Source: Morella rubra
Taxonomy: Eukaryota > Streptophyta > Magnoliopsida > Fagales > Myricaceae
Assembly: GCA_003952965.2 (NCBI GenBank)
Contig: CM025853.1
Location: forward strand, 24,351,934 to 24,415,933
Length of the DNA: 64,000 bases
Reading direction: 5' to 3'
The translations under genes were made by a program, and so were the position numbers. Positions 50,789 through 62,859 of this stretch are shown piece after piece. Positions within the stretch are counted from its first letter, which is position 1. Each line of letters opens with the position of its first letter. The notes under the pieces are model-generated. The model ran no database searches. It saw nothing but the letters and a program-made list of their open reading frames with translations, and was not told where the DNA came from.

Positions 50789-52150
50789 ATGGCTTCTCCA
50801 CCAGACAAAAGCAAGACCATAAAGCTGGAGCGTTACAACAGCTACCTACGAAGAGTGAACAGCACGAAGCTCCTCAACGCCTCCTCCAAGATCTTATTCC
50901 GCGCCACTCTCCTTATTGCCCTCGCCCTCATCTTCTACTTCACCCTCAACTACCCGCCGCTATACGATAATCCACCGCATCTCCACAACCGACACAACTT
51001 CCTCTCCTCCGCCCTCTATGGCCCCGGTGGCGCGGCCTGGGAGAAGCAAGTCCGCCACTCCGCCACCCCACGCCGCCCCAACGGCATGTCGGTACTCGTC
51101 ACTGGCGCAGCTGGGTTCGTCGGCTCGCACTGCTCCCTCGCCTTGAAGAAACGCGGCGATGGCGTCCTCGGCCTCGACAACTTCAACGACTACTACGACC
51201 CGTCGTTGAAGCGCGCGAGACAAGCGCTCTTGCTCAAACACCAAGTCTTCATCGTCGAAGGAGATTTGAACGATGGCCCATTGCTTAGCAAGCTCTTCGA
51301 CGTCGTTCCCTTCACGCACATCCTACACCTGGCTGCCCAAGCCGGGGTTCGATACGCCATGCAGAACCCACAATCCTACGTGAACTCCAACATTGCCGGA
51401 TTTGTGAATCTATTGGAAGTCGCGAAGGCCGTGAATCCTCAGCCGGCAATCGTTTGGGCCTCGTCCAGCTCAGTCTACGGCCTCAACACAGAAAACCCAT
51501 TCTCCGAATCGCACCGGACTGATCAGCCAGCCAGTCTCTACGCCGCCACCAAGAAAGCCGGCGAAGAAATCGCCCACACCTACAACCATATCTACGGTCT
51601 CTCCCTCACCGGCTTAAGGTTCTTCACCGTGTATGGACCTTGGGGTAGACCAGACATGGCGTACTTCTTCTTCACAAAGGACATCTTACACGGCAAGACC
51701 ATTGACATATACAAGACACACGACGAGAAGGAGGTGGCGCGTGATTTCACTTACATCGACGACATCGTAAAAGGGTGTCTAGGAGCGTTGGACACGGCGG
51801 AGAAGAGCACCGGGAGCGGCGGCAAGAAGCGGGGACCTGCCCAGCTGAGGATCTACAATCTGGGAAACACGTCGCCGGTGCCGGTCGGAAAGCTGGTGTC
51901 GATATTGGAAGGCCTACTGAACACCAAGGCCAAGAAGCACGTGATCAAGATGCCCAGGAATGGGGACGTACCATACACTCATGCCAACGTGAGCTTGGCC
52001 AACAGGGACTTCGGATACAAGCCCACCACGGATTTAGCCACCGGCCTGAGGAAATTCGCCAAGTGGTATGTAAATTATTACGGAATTCAACCGAGGGTAA
52101 AGAAGGGAAATAGTGTCGGCAATGGGCATTCCGAAGAATCCGATGGATGA
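50789..52150 (+). CDS. GAE6: UDP-glucuronate 4-epimerase, intronless, Golgi membrane type
   Basis: This enzyme converts UDP-glucuronate to UDP-galacturonate, the donor for pectin backbone synthesis, in the Golgi. The 453-aa protein starts MASPPDKSKTIKLERYNSYL, typical of the GAE6/GAE1 group. A short cytosolic N-terminus is followed by one membrane segment (about 36-54), a stem, and a short-chain dehydrogenase/epimerase domain. Visible motifs are the NAD-binding TGAAGFVG (105-112), the acidic pair region LDNFNDYYD, the serine cluster WASSSSVYG (223-231), and the catalytic Y251xxxK255 in LYAATKKAGE. The RFFTVYGPWGRPDMA segment (277-291) is the usual substrate-side motif. Lack of introns is normal for this family. 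Coding GC is high compared with the flanks. Assignment to GAE6 rather than GAE1 is by N-terminal similarity recalled from Arabidopsis and is less sure than the enzyme name. Confidence 0.95.
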   Translation: MASPPDKSKTIKLERYNSYLRRVNSTKLLNASSKILFRATLLIALALIFYFTLNYPPLYDNPPHLHNRHNFLSSALYGPGGAAWEKQVRHSATPRRPNGMSVLVTGAAGFVGSHCSLALKKRGDGVLGLDNFNDYYDPSLKRARQALLLKHQVFIVEGDLNDGPLLSKLFDVVPFTHILHLAAQAGVRYAMQNPQSYVNSNIAGFVNLLEVAKAVNPQPAIVWASSSSVYGLNTENPFSESHRTDQPASLYAATKKAGEEIAHTYNHIYGLSLTGLRFFTVYGPWGRPDMAYFFFTKDILHGKTIDIYKTHDEKEVARDFTYIDDIVKGCLGALDTAEKSTGSGGKKRGPAQLRIYNLGNTSPVPVGKLVSILEGLLNTKAKKHVIKMPRNGDVPYTHANVSLANRDFGYKPTTDLATGLRKFAKWYVNYYGIQPRVKKGNSVGNGHSEESDG

Positions 52151-53267
52151 TGATCATCTTCGAAATCATCACAAGGGTGACTTTTTGTTTTTTTTTTCCT
52201 CCTCCTTCCTCCACCCCTTATTTTATTTTTATTGAATTAAAAATTATGTTCTGTAGATTTATTTGGGGTTAAAGTATTGTTGTGGTCCTTAAATGTGTTG
52301 GATCCAACTGGTGAAAGTTGTTCTTGCTGTAACATATAGATATGAATTTGTTATAGAAGATCAAGAAGGAAAGAGATCAAAACAAAAAGAAAGGGAAGTG
52401 TAGATCTGTGAACTGGGTTGGAGGGATCAGGGGCTGATGAGTACTGCTGTAATAATGTCGGTGGGGTTTGCTAGAAAGGGTGCAGATCTCAGCCGTCGGA
52501 TTGATATGAGAAAGAAAAGAAAAAAAGAAATTATTTATGATTGAACAGAAAACAAATTATGATAGCGATGACATCAAGAATCTTCGATTCCTTTTTATTT
52601 ATTTACTATTCATTTGTTTTTATCATCTTTGGCCTCGGTGTTCTTTGCCTGGCCGGTCATCATTTGTCTTAGCTGCTCTCATGTATTCCAAGTGGAGAAA
52701 AGCGATTTTCTTTTCCCACTTTTTAAGATGCTTCCCCTATAAATGGCGTAATTTAAAGTGTAGGACCAGAATTCTCAACATTTATATATCTACCTTGTAA
52801 TTTGGATAAAAAAAGTTACAAAAAAATAAAATAAAATAAAATAACGGTAATTAACGACTGAATCAGCTGTGGTCAAATTGGGTCTAGAAGAAGAGAAAGG
52901 GACTTCCCATTAATTAATCTCGTAAGTTAACATGAACTGGGGCAAATTACAGTGTCCAGGTAAGAAAAAAGAAGAAGAAGGAATTTAGGAGAAAGAAAGT
53001 TCCAGGAAAGCAAAAGTGCAAAAGAACAACGGGGGGTGATGGAAGTTACTAACTTTAATACTACATCAGGTACGGGTGGGCGAATTATTGGATTTCATGG
53101 GCCACGTTTTACGCGTATGATTATCTCTGGTAGTCAAACTTTTCACTGAATCTGACAACTGTCTAACTCTCTCTTTTTTGTTGTCCATGGAAGAATTGGG
53201 AACCCTTTTTTTTATTATTATTAATTTTATCCATTTTGGTGAAAATTGAGTAATTGATTTCTAAACA

Positions 53268-53458
53268 AGGACCGCCTCGACAGGCGAGTGGGTATGCTCT
53301 CTACGCTATTGTTCAAGGTTCGAATTCTTTAACTTATTTGATGCTTAGGGTGTGTAACAATTTCAAGAACTCAGAGCTATCTATATATTAGCACAGTCTC
53401 ACTCTAGTGGGCTTTATACAAGATTTTTCTCATTATCCGAGAAAAAAAAAATTCAAGA
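53268..53458 (+). repeat. tRNA-derived SINE candidate
   Basis: A box-A-like CAGGCGAGTGGG (53281-53292) and a box-B GGTTCGAATTC (53318-53328) are about 35 bases apart, as in tRNA-type internal promoters. A non-tRNA body follows and ends in an A-rich tail (GAGAAAAAAAAA). The 5' part cannot fold as an intact tRNA. A clean target duplication is not visible. Confidence 0.5.
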
Positions 53459-54639
53459 AAAATTTTGTCCCAAATTTTATAATTTTGGAATACTAATGAA
53501 GTCTTGACTTTTTTTAGAACTAAACCAGCCAGTTGGTATCCGGCCCATCCGATAGCAATGACGGTTATTGGACTTGCACAACCCTAATTGATAATATTGA
53601 TTCTCTATCATTCTGTTAGATTAATTAATTTATAAATTAGAAAACCGAAGATATGGTCTGTGCTAAATGCCGTATACAAATTGAAACTTGTACCGACTTC
53701 TTTCCTTCTTAGAATGTACAAAAGAATCAGGTCATGCTCTAATTAAATTATCTCGGTATATATATGAGTTCTTGGTTATTATTTAGGGGAAAAGCATGCT
53801 CAGGAAAGGGAAGCTGTGGGAAAATATTGTAAAATTTCTTCTACAAGCGTTGGAGTGGGATGTTGTAATGTGACAGGAAGCAGAAGTTGAGGTGATCGAT
53901 CTTTTAAGAAAAGTAGGAAATTTGGATAAACAATAAGAATAGCAGTGTGTTTGGGCGTGGGAAGCAATCAAATGATGCCCGCACATCGGATAGTGATTGT
54001 TTGTCATATGACTTTTTTTGTTTTTTTAGCTACTTAAAGTTTTTCCAATACAAAAAATTAAAAAGAAGAAGAAGAAGAAGAGGAGGAGTTAGATTTTATT
54101 ATTTAAATTATATTATCTAATAATCAAACCTCTCCTTTCAAGGCTTATGAAGTTGATAAGTGATTACCATTAATTTTAAATAATATTGACTTTTGATGGT
54201 CAATACAATTAGCTAATTGCTCTGGAAATATATTCTATTAGTTAACCGGGGACTAGCACGTATCTAGTACAAGACGTAGTGTACCCAATATACTTCAAGA
54301 CGGGGGGAGCAATATGTGATCAAGAAGATCATATATATATATATAAATTAGAAATTGAGCAGTCGGTATACCTATTCTTTTCTACAACTTTTTCGTTCTT
54401 TATGTTTGTTTCCCCTAACCCCACCCCACCTTGACCAAATTTTAGAATTCATGAATTACATGATCAGCTAGATCTTCTAGATTCTTTTTTCTCTTGAGAA
54501 TATGATGTTTTTGTAACATGCTTAGTAGGGCATAACATGCGTCGATGAAGAACCTTAATTTAAATATTAATAGAATCTAGGCACTGGGGGTCCAATATAC
54601 AGCGTCTGTGAACAATGCCAAGTTAACCAATTTCCTTAG

Positions 54640-54641
<2 letters not shown>

Positions 54642-54682
<41 letters not shown>
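54642..54682. repeat. (AT)20 microsatellite
   Basis: An uninterrupted AT dinucleotide run of about 41 bases. Confidence 0.95.
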
Positions 54683-54684
<2 letters not shown>

Positions 54685-55001
54685 AAAATAGAAAATAAAG
54701 AGGAATATTGATGCCCTTTCAACTTCAGGCTTATATATAGAGACGAAATAAGGTATCAAATGGAGTGATCATTTTCTGACTTTAAGCCCGCAAATTTTGG
54801 AGGAATCCATGGAACCCAAGCCACGGATTGTTTTGTCTCTAGGGCTTTTGATTTTGTAATTTTGTTTTCTCTCTCCAGTTTTTATGTATCATGTTTTGGG
54901 TCTGTGACATCGATCTGTCTTTCTGCAGATTTCGTAGCCACCAAAGCCGACTGGGAAAATATTATATAGGTTTACGAACATGCGCCAGGATTACGGAAGC
55001 G

Positions 55002-55032
55002 CTCAATAGTTTAATGGCTTTAAACTATTGAG
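55002..55032. other. perfect 13-bp stem hairpin
   Basis: CTCAATAGTTTAA and its exact reverse complement are separated by the 5-base loop TGGCT. There is no neighbouring gene; it is probably a transposon scar or a chance palindrome. Confidence 0.75.
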
Positions 55033-56439
55033 GTTTAGTTCTAATTAATCTGATCAGTTCCAAGGACAAAGATTGTCGGTGTTTCGCATCTTTCATTACG
55101 TCTATTTAGAGTCACTCCAAGCTGGCCAATATCATCCACATCGAGACGTCGTGTTTTCTCGATGCTTCAATCTTGGCAGGTCAAATGTATACGTGGTTTC
55201 AGTCTTCTAGCTACTTGCTATTTTTTGTTTGTTTGTTTGTTTGTCTTTGCCATAAACCAGCTCGACCATAGCAAGCTATTTACTAGTCAAGAGACAGAAA
55301 GTCAAACAAATTTTGAGGGAGAAAGACCCACCAAATACAGCTGTTTGAAATCGGTGTGATTTGTTCTATCGTTTTCAAGAATTCCGGCGGTTTATTTGGT
55401 ACCACGAGCTGAAGCTTAGCGACATCCTTTGCACCTTGACACTTGAAACAAGGCAATAGATAAGAACATATAATCTTTGTTTTCTTCTTTAACTCTTGTC
55501 ATGAACTAGTACTGAACTAATTGGTACGACAGTTTACAAATGATTCTGTTGATCAGTTTCTAACAAGGATGTTAGACAGTCAAAAAGAATTTTGTCGGTT
55601 CAAAATCCAAAACAAGATATTACTATTTCTTGTTCTTTTTTTTTGTTGACGAAAGAATATGATTATCATATTGTTCACTTATTTGACTTCGAATTGATGG
55701 CTGAAAATGCTGTCACGCGGAGGGTTTTCTTTTTTGTTTTTGGCTGCTTTCCACCTAATTGCCATGAGAGTTTGGAAGACAAAGGGACCCCATGTTTTTT
55801 AACGTACTTAGCTGCCATAAGAAGAAAAATCTTGGTCTAATTGCACATTGAGTTCTGGCGAGATAGAGTGGTCTGAAGGCCCTCGAATTGATACGCAGAA
55901 TATGATGTCTTACCTATTTTTCTGTCGTGATTGCTTTATTCTTTCCGATCATTGGTTTCTTACCATCATGTTTCTTTGAAAATTCCAAGTATTCTAGAAG
56001 TCATCAAATATTATATATCCTACATGCAGTACTCCCTTGCTAAGCTTTTTCTTATAAGAACCAAGAAAAAAAAATATTTGAATTAAGTTTCTGCATTTTG
56101 TGTTCCATTTCTCTGGTTCTCACTTTTGGAGGGTGGCAACAAAACCAGTTTAATGTCCCTGAAGAAGTACTTCTTCCCAGAAAATTAAGCCTATCATATA
56201 GGTTGTATCTCAAATACGGAACAAATGAATATGTGGGTGCAAAATTATAATTTCAGTTGCCAAAAAAAAAAGTAAACAAGCGGGTGTAAATATCTAAAAT
56301 CAATAATTGGTTGTTAAAATGTAAAAGAAAAATATTCCACAAACATATGGAGAGATGAGTAATTTTATCAAATGCTTGATCAATTTCTTTACATGCATAT
56401 AATTGATCGAATTAGAGTGATCCATATCATTTACCATTC

Positions 56440-56830
56440 TCAAATTATAGTGGATCTTGGTTCCTACCAGAGGTGGTGGTTCTATTCAGTAAAAGATAAC
56501 ACTTTTCCATGAAATATTATTTTACATGAGACAACAACAGTAGAACCGTACATTACTTGTGACTTATCTCACTGACACACACCTGCACCTATTCACGCAC
56601 CACTCACGCACACTTTCTTTCACAGAATCTCTTCTTCACTTTCTGCACTTTCTACATTTTACACTCAATCACTTTACGTCCTATTTATAGGCAAATAGGT
56701 CGGTGTAGTTTTGTTTGGAACGTTATTTCTTTGCCGACATATTCAGATTTTTCCATCATTTTCAGATTTTTATTTTTATTTGCCGAATTCTACTGACTGT
56801 ACCGGAATTTTTTAAAGAGAAAATAGGTGT
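56440..56830 (-). other. unassigned promoter-like or LTR-like stretch
   Basis: On the minus strand TATAAATAGG (near 56685) is followed by a purine-rich leader with no ATG-rich coding frame, like an LTR or an orphan promoter. No LTR ends, primer site or target duplication could be found. Confidence 0.2.
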
Positions 56831-57300
56831 TGATTTTAACTAATTTAATGATTTATATGTTGTGTTTAAGACTCAAACTTGCTCTTAACTAGAATTTAAA
56901 TAATTGTAGTCCTATTAAATTTTAGTGGTCTACACGTCATGTCTAATTTCTGAATTTAAGGTGCGGTGTGTTTTGGTTTAATTTTATTGTGGTATATTTT
57001 CTAAAGACCTTTCTAACTTAGGGAAAAAGAGAGAGGGTAAAGTAGACATTGCCGTACTGGAGCAGTACTGGAATAAGCATTTTGTCAATTGTTTGTGGCG
57101 TCCTACGCACCTACTGATTAGCTGACGAACGTCCGTCTCACCCAAGGTTTTCCCATCTCTTCGTCCTTTGCTCGTGTTGGGATCAAATCGAATATGGTCA
57201 CGAGTCTATCTCGGTCTCGCAGACCGCGGGCTTTCATGTTCTCTTGTGCTTCGGGTCGAGCCTTGTTAATGCTCGATCAACGTACAGGCAGACGGAAATT

Positions 57301-57779
57301 TTAGGGCTGCAGGACTGGACCGCATTTCCGGTACTACTCAAATAGAGGACTGGACCGGACCACATATTAATGGTCCGGTCCGGTTCGATCTTCTCTTAAG
57401 CGGTCCGATCTGGACTGCTTAAGTGGTCCAGATCAATTTCAAATTTTTTTTTTTCATTTTCAACATATTTTTTAATTTTGAAATTTCGAAGGGGGAAGAG
57501 AAGAGGTCGTGATTTCGAATGGGGAAGAGAAGATTGAAGAGGGCATCAAGACTGTGCGTTTTGACTTATGCAAATATATATATATATTTTAAGTTTTGTA
57601 TTAAAAAAATTAAAAAAAATTATTTCTTATTAATCCGGTCCAAACCGGATATTAAAAATATCTGGACCGGATCGGATTAATCCGGTTTTCAAATCCGGTC
57701 CGGACTAGACCGGATTTTTACTTTTAAGATTATAAAACCGATCCGGTCCGGTCCGCGGTCCGATTCTGTGCACCCCTAT
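57301..57779. mobile_element. hAT-like miniature element with about 8-bp target duplication
   Basis: The left end TTAGGGCTGCA and the right end TGCACCCCTAT are inverted, and both are followed inwards by GGACCGC-type sequence. The flanks are ACGGAAATT (57292-57300) and ACGGAATT (57780-57787), the same word apart from one A in a run. The interior is filled with CCGGTCC and GGACCGG words in both orientations, giving strong self-complementarity. There is no transposase. The end motif TAGGGxTGCA and duplication size fit hAT elements. Confidence 0.75.
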
Positions 57780-58062
57780 ACGGAATTAAAAGATCAAGCG
57801 AACAATTTTCAAATTCACTGCGCGTTTGAAAATTTACAGGCGGAAATATTTCCAAATGTCAAAATTATAGCCACTATTTTCTAATAGAAACCTAATCAAC
57901 AGATACAACATTAAATAATTATTGTATGTGTTTCTTTCTAAGTTTCACGGTAGAATTCGAAGTGGGAGTTATAAAGAATCGAGCTGGAGAGAATTGAGAA
58001 TGCAGATACAGCAAAATGCCCAAGCATTAGCTGCATATCACTCGCTCTCGTGCAATGTGTTC

Positions 58063-58105
<43 letters not shown>

Positions 58106-59280
58106 AAGGGGAAGAGGGAGTGAGAGAGATGTGAGAGTGCATGAATGTTTTCTTTCAGCAAAGAATTACCGAGTGATTGGAGATGAGACATGGAAGAAAG
58201 TGGTTTGTTTGTTTGTGCAGAGATTAATTGGAGAGATTTTGTGAGATGAAGACATACCAGCCCACCATGTCCACACACACCCACGTAGCCTTGCAAGCTG
58301 GCTCACCCTGTTCTCACATGGGCAGACCCCACTTCTCAGTAAATGTGTGGAATGCTTACCGACACTAAGAGAGATTGGGATAAATACAAACAAACATAAA
58401 AACTAAAAAATATATATCAAATAAAAAACCTCTACTGATCTTTTAAGGGGCTACACCTCGTGAGCTCTCAACTTATCCTCGACATCATTACTGTCTCTTT
58501 CATATCTGCTTTTTTTTTCTTTTTCTTTTTTTTTTCTTGGTTCTTTATCTTTGGTTCAATCTTGATATATTAACCAAATTTGTAGGTTTAAATTTAAAAG
58601 TTAATTATATTTTTTGTCTATTAATTTCTATAATTTTGACAATTTTCTCTTAAATTATTAATTTTATTATATTTTGTTCGGTCTCTACTAATCTCAATCA
58701 TATACACTTTACTTCCTTTTCAATTAATTTAGGCAAAAATATATTATTTTAATTTATATTTTACACCCTATTTTATGTGAGGATAAATATATTATTTTTA
58801 TAAAAAAAAAAATAATTTCTGTCTAAATTAATTGAAACAGTTGTAAAGTGTTCAGTGCTAATAACTATTATTAGTTAAGAGGGAAAGGTAATAAAATGTT
58901 AATTCGAGATAAGTGTAAGAATTTCAATAATTATTAGATGATTTTTTTTTTTGAAAAAACTAAACGTCCAATATAATTAAAACTAAAGAAATAGTAAAAT
59001 TAAGCACCTTACAAATTTCAGAACATAACAAATCAATAGCCGGGAAAAGCAAATATCGACCGACATCTTTTCTCCTTCTGGTTTCACTATTCCTACTTCT
59101 GAAGCTATGCAACAGGTTTGCACTGTTACCCCATATGGGAAGCGGCTGTATTCGGCACGTCCGCTGTACGGCCGGTCCGATTCTTTGAACCTAGAAAAAC
59201 GTACGTACTTCAGTTCCAAATCTATATGCCTGGCTTTTGATGTGACTTGACTTCAAGCAAAATAACAGACTCGGAGCATT
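57780..59280. other. intergenic region
   Basis: The stretch includes a TA microsatellite at 58068-58102. No supported gene; the frames at 57922-58134 and 58027-58296 are built partly on the microsatellite. Confidence 0.45.
58068..58102. repeat. (TA)17 microsatellite
   Basis: A TA dinucleotide run of about 35 bases. Confidence 0.95.
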
Positions 59281-59468
59281 GGTAACGTTTGTTTTCAATA
59301 TTTTGAGATACGAAAATTATTTTCAGTAAAATAAATACACTTTAAAATTTTTAATTTTTACACATATATATTTCACTTTTCATAAATTTTAATAAATTTT
59401 AATAAAGTAAAAATTTTAAAAATTTAAAAAAATTCTCTAAAATTTTAACAAATAAATACCCCATTATT
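59281..59468. mobile_element. AT-rich miniature element, full-length copy
   Basis: It starts CGTTTGTTTTCAATATTTTG and its reverse complement starts ATTTATTTGTTAAAATTTTA, an imperfect terminal inverted repeat of about 28 bp. The interior TTTTAATAAATTTTAATAAA matches the reverse complement of 38024-38165. It is non-coding. Confidence 0.6.
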
Positions 59469-62154
59469 TCTAACTGGCATATTAATAATAAATATAAATA
59501 ATAGCGAATGGGTGAATGGTGATATATAATGTGAGGAATTTTTTATTTCAAAAAAATAATGAGTTATGTTTATCATTTAAAGCTTAAGCTTAAGAACTTG
59601 TATAAAGCGGCCAATTATCTCAATTCAGAGAAGTACAAGAGGGAAATATTAGAGAGCTTATACTCTATTTGTATAAGCTCGATTCGTTTAATAAATCAGT
59701 CGAATTCAAATATCATTTTGAATTTAAATTTTAAAGAAGTTAAACTCGATCAAATTAGACTCGACTCGGTTTAAGTTCGCGAATAAAATTCGTATAAATT
59801 GAACTGGATTCATTTGAGCATGTTTAAAGCTCGTAATATATAAAGTCATGTGATATACACACAGTACCTATATTTTTATTATACATGTATGTATTGTATA
59901 TTCTTTATCTCTATTGGTTATATGTTTCGATATTTATACTATTACTTTATGTTTAGTGATCATAGAGTAATCTACATAATTTATTTAGTTATGTTACATA
60001 TATTATGATATATATTCGGTTTTTATGATATTAGCATGCGTTTAGAATAACTTATATAATCCAATATATTAATTCTTTGTCATTTTATGCTATTAGGTTA
60101 TATTTAATATAACTCATATTCATATAATATGTTAAGTTTCACTATTACGGTATATACCTTACATATGTCATTTTTGTATATATAGGACTATATTTTGTTA
60201 TGCACTTTAATTTAAGCTTGATCCAATATATTTGGTTATAACATAATATATAATTAAATACGTTTTGACTTATATAAAACCATATATTTTTAATTGTTTT
60301 CCATATTATATTGTATTAATATATCGATATCTAGTTATATATTTTTTTATGCATTTTACTTTAAGTTCAAAGCACTATGCAATGGAAAATATATGTACTT
60401 AGATGTCAACATCTTTTATATATTTCTCGAACTATATCTCTACATCCCTTGTCTACTAGAAATTGGAACAAAAAGTTGAATAACAATTTATTTAGTAACA
60501 ATTTTTGGAATTCGCAACTGGCTAAGGAAAATGAAACAACCCCAACTCTAGTTGCATTATGCATTATCCAAGGCCACCCATTTATCGTTTGGTGTATTTT
60601 TCTACAGGGAATGTGTTAATATCTGTTTTGTTTTATCTTACGTATGACCTTAATTAACTTCTCTGTGTTTGCTTCACTGAGCTCGAAATTGTTTAGTTTC
60701 TTGGTCTTTTTGTTTGTTTTACCAAGTTATAGATTGTTTGTTTTTCATTTTTGTTAAAATGTAAGTTTGTAGTAACATGTAATAAATTGCTAAATGAAGG
60801 TTTTCTCTAAAAAATAGTGTAGACTTTAAAATTTTACTTTATATGTGTCCATGGACTGTATTTAAACCTTAAAATGTAGTCTATTAGTACTTGAGTTATT
60901 GAAATTATAATTTAAAAGGAAAAATAAAATAAAAAATAGAACTTAAGTTCTAGTCGAGCTCGAGCTTGAGCTGGAGCTGGAGCTTGAGCCTAACTTGTTT
61001 GTTTATTTTAAATTAGCTGCTTCATTATAATTCAACTATCCGAATTTGAATATAAGTTTTTGAGTTTTATTCGAACTCGAAACGAGCCAAATTCAAATAT
61101 TTACTATTCAGCTCGTTTACCACGCAGTTGATAGAACCAAAACATGTTGCATGCCATGGGGTTATATGTACTTAACTAATCGTAAGAAAGTTCCAAGGAC
61201 AAGCGGCTGATGCTCTCTCTTCTCAATTCTCATCACGCGAGACGGCTAGACTGAATATCTTGGGCCCCTTTTATATTAATGCGATGCTCTGCTAAAAGTA
61301 CAAAAGAAAATTTGCTGAGGATAACCAAAGTCGTGTAGGGGAGACAAAAACGTAGACCATCTTAGGAGATTTAATTCGTGTCTTTAAATTTGAATTCATT
61401 TAGCATCTCTAAATTATAGAGTTTAGCTCACTTAGGAGGTTGGAACGATTAAATTTTTGAACTATAAAAATTCATCCATGTATGCCCTCAATCAAAATCC
61501 GACGATCCAAATTATGCCATATGACCCATTGATAACACGTGTTACAATTTGAGTAATGGATCTGATTTCAAGGCAGCAATCAGATATTATTTGAGGACAA
61601 ATTTAATACATTTTAGTTCTTTAACGACCCAATGCGAAAACATTGGTATTTCGGGAATATGGGATGCAAAGTCACTTTTTAACTAAGGACCAACATTTTA
61701 TATCCTCATCCAAAGCTCAAGTTTTAGCAGCCTTGTACTTGAGAGAAAGAAGCCCATGCCAATGGACACTAACCAAGTGGACCAGTTAAAAATGCGGCTC
61801 ATGAAAAACCCTCGATTTAACTACTTCTAGTACAGATCCACCGATGGTACTTTAAAACATTTTTAAAACATAATTATTTTAAAACTTCTTTAAAATATTA
61901 AAAACATCTTTAAAACATTAAAAACATCTTTAAATCATTAAAAACATACTTACTTTGAAATATTTTTTTAAATATTTAAAAAATCTTTAAAACATATTTA
62001 CTTTAAAGCTAGTTTATAAATAAAATTATATTTTCCTCTTCAAAGCACCACTCATTTGTTATATGCTCTTTAAACTTCCATTCTTAGCATTGACACAATT
62101 AATTGTAATTTCATTGCTACAAAGTTTCTTATTAAAGATATAAATGTGGAGATT
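59469..62154. other. AT-rich intergenic region with transposon-like GAGCTCGAGC segments
   Basis: Two zones contain clustered GAGCTCGAG/CTCGA words: about 59660-59825 and 60950-61130, the latter with GAGCTGGAGCTGGAGC. They face each other around an AT-rich core and may be the decayed ends of one element. No gene is supported. Confidence 0.35.
61850..62010. repeat. degenerate AT-rich tandem repeat next to the CACTA insertion
   Basis: About seven diverged copies of an approximately 20-base unit of the form TTTAAAACATTAAAAACATC lie in direct order. Confidence 0.75.
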
Positions 62155-62394
62155 CACTACAAAAAAAAAGGTCTACAGCGGCAGTCTTTTTAGCGGCGGT
62201 CACCTAAACCGCCGCTATATACCCCATATCCCAGCGGTTTACTTCAAATGCGACCGAAAATACGCCTATAGCGGTGGTCTCTATAGCGGCAGTCATAAAC
62301 CGCCGTATAAACACAATATGGCGGCGGTTGATATAGCGGGGTCTCTGACCGCCGCTATAGAGTTTATACTGAAACGCGCGTTTCAGTAAATTTT

Positions 62395-62655
62395 GAGGTT
62401 TCCCCCCCTTCTTCCCCCTTTCACGAATTTCAGCCCCCCTTCCCCTCTCGCGATTTCAGCTCCCCCCCAATTCAAACTACAAATCCCCTCCCCGCCCCCC
62501 TCTCGCGATTTCAGCTCCCCTCTCCGCCCCCTTCACCAATTTCAGCCCCCCCCCCCCCGAACATCACGTTCCGGGAATTTCAGCCCCCCTCCCATTCGAA
62601 CTTCAAATCTCCTCTCCCTTTTAATTTCCAATTTCAGCTCCCCCCCATTCAAACT
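62395..62655. repeat. C-rich repeats inside the CACTA element
   Basis: Several diverged copies of a unit like CTCTCGCGATTTCAGCTCCC alternate with C runs up to eleven long. It produces a proline-rich frame at 62393-62746 that is not a real gene. Confidence 0.8.
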
Positions 62656-62859
62656 TTACGAAATAATTCAACTATGTTGGTTTTGCATTGCTGTTCAGGT
62701 AAGTGACTTAGACTCAATGTATATTTTCGTATTTTATAAAATATGAATGAAATTAATTATATGGAGATTGGAGGTCAGAGCTTATGAATTGGATTATTGG
62801 GTTCTGTTGTGTTGGAGATTGATTTTGTTGGAGATTGGAGATTGGTTTTGTTGGAGTGT

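Larger units (their letters stand above)
52151..57300. other. 3' flank of GAE and AT-rich intergenic region
   Basis: The GAE 3' UTR probably ends within the first few hundred bases (AATTAAA-type signals near 52225). Downstream lie SINE-like, microsatellite and hairpin features listed separately. Open frames such as 55592-55840 have no recognisable family. Confidence 0.45.

Noticed and set aside
53270-53333. tRNA-like stretch with GGTTCGAATTC
   Set aside because: It has internal promoter boxes but no acceptor stem or anticodon arm; it fits a SINE head better than a tRNA gene.
55592-55840. 82-aa plus-strand frame downstream of GAE
   Set aside because: No recognisable domain, and no promoter or splice context that would support a gene.
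62393-62746. 117-aa proline-rich frame
   Set aside because: It is the translation of C-rich subterminal repeats in the CACTA element and spans a probable splice donor.
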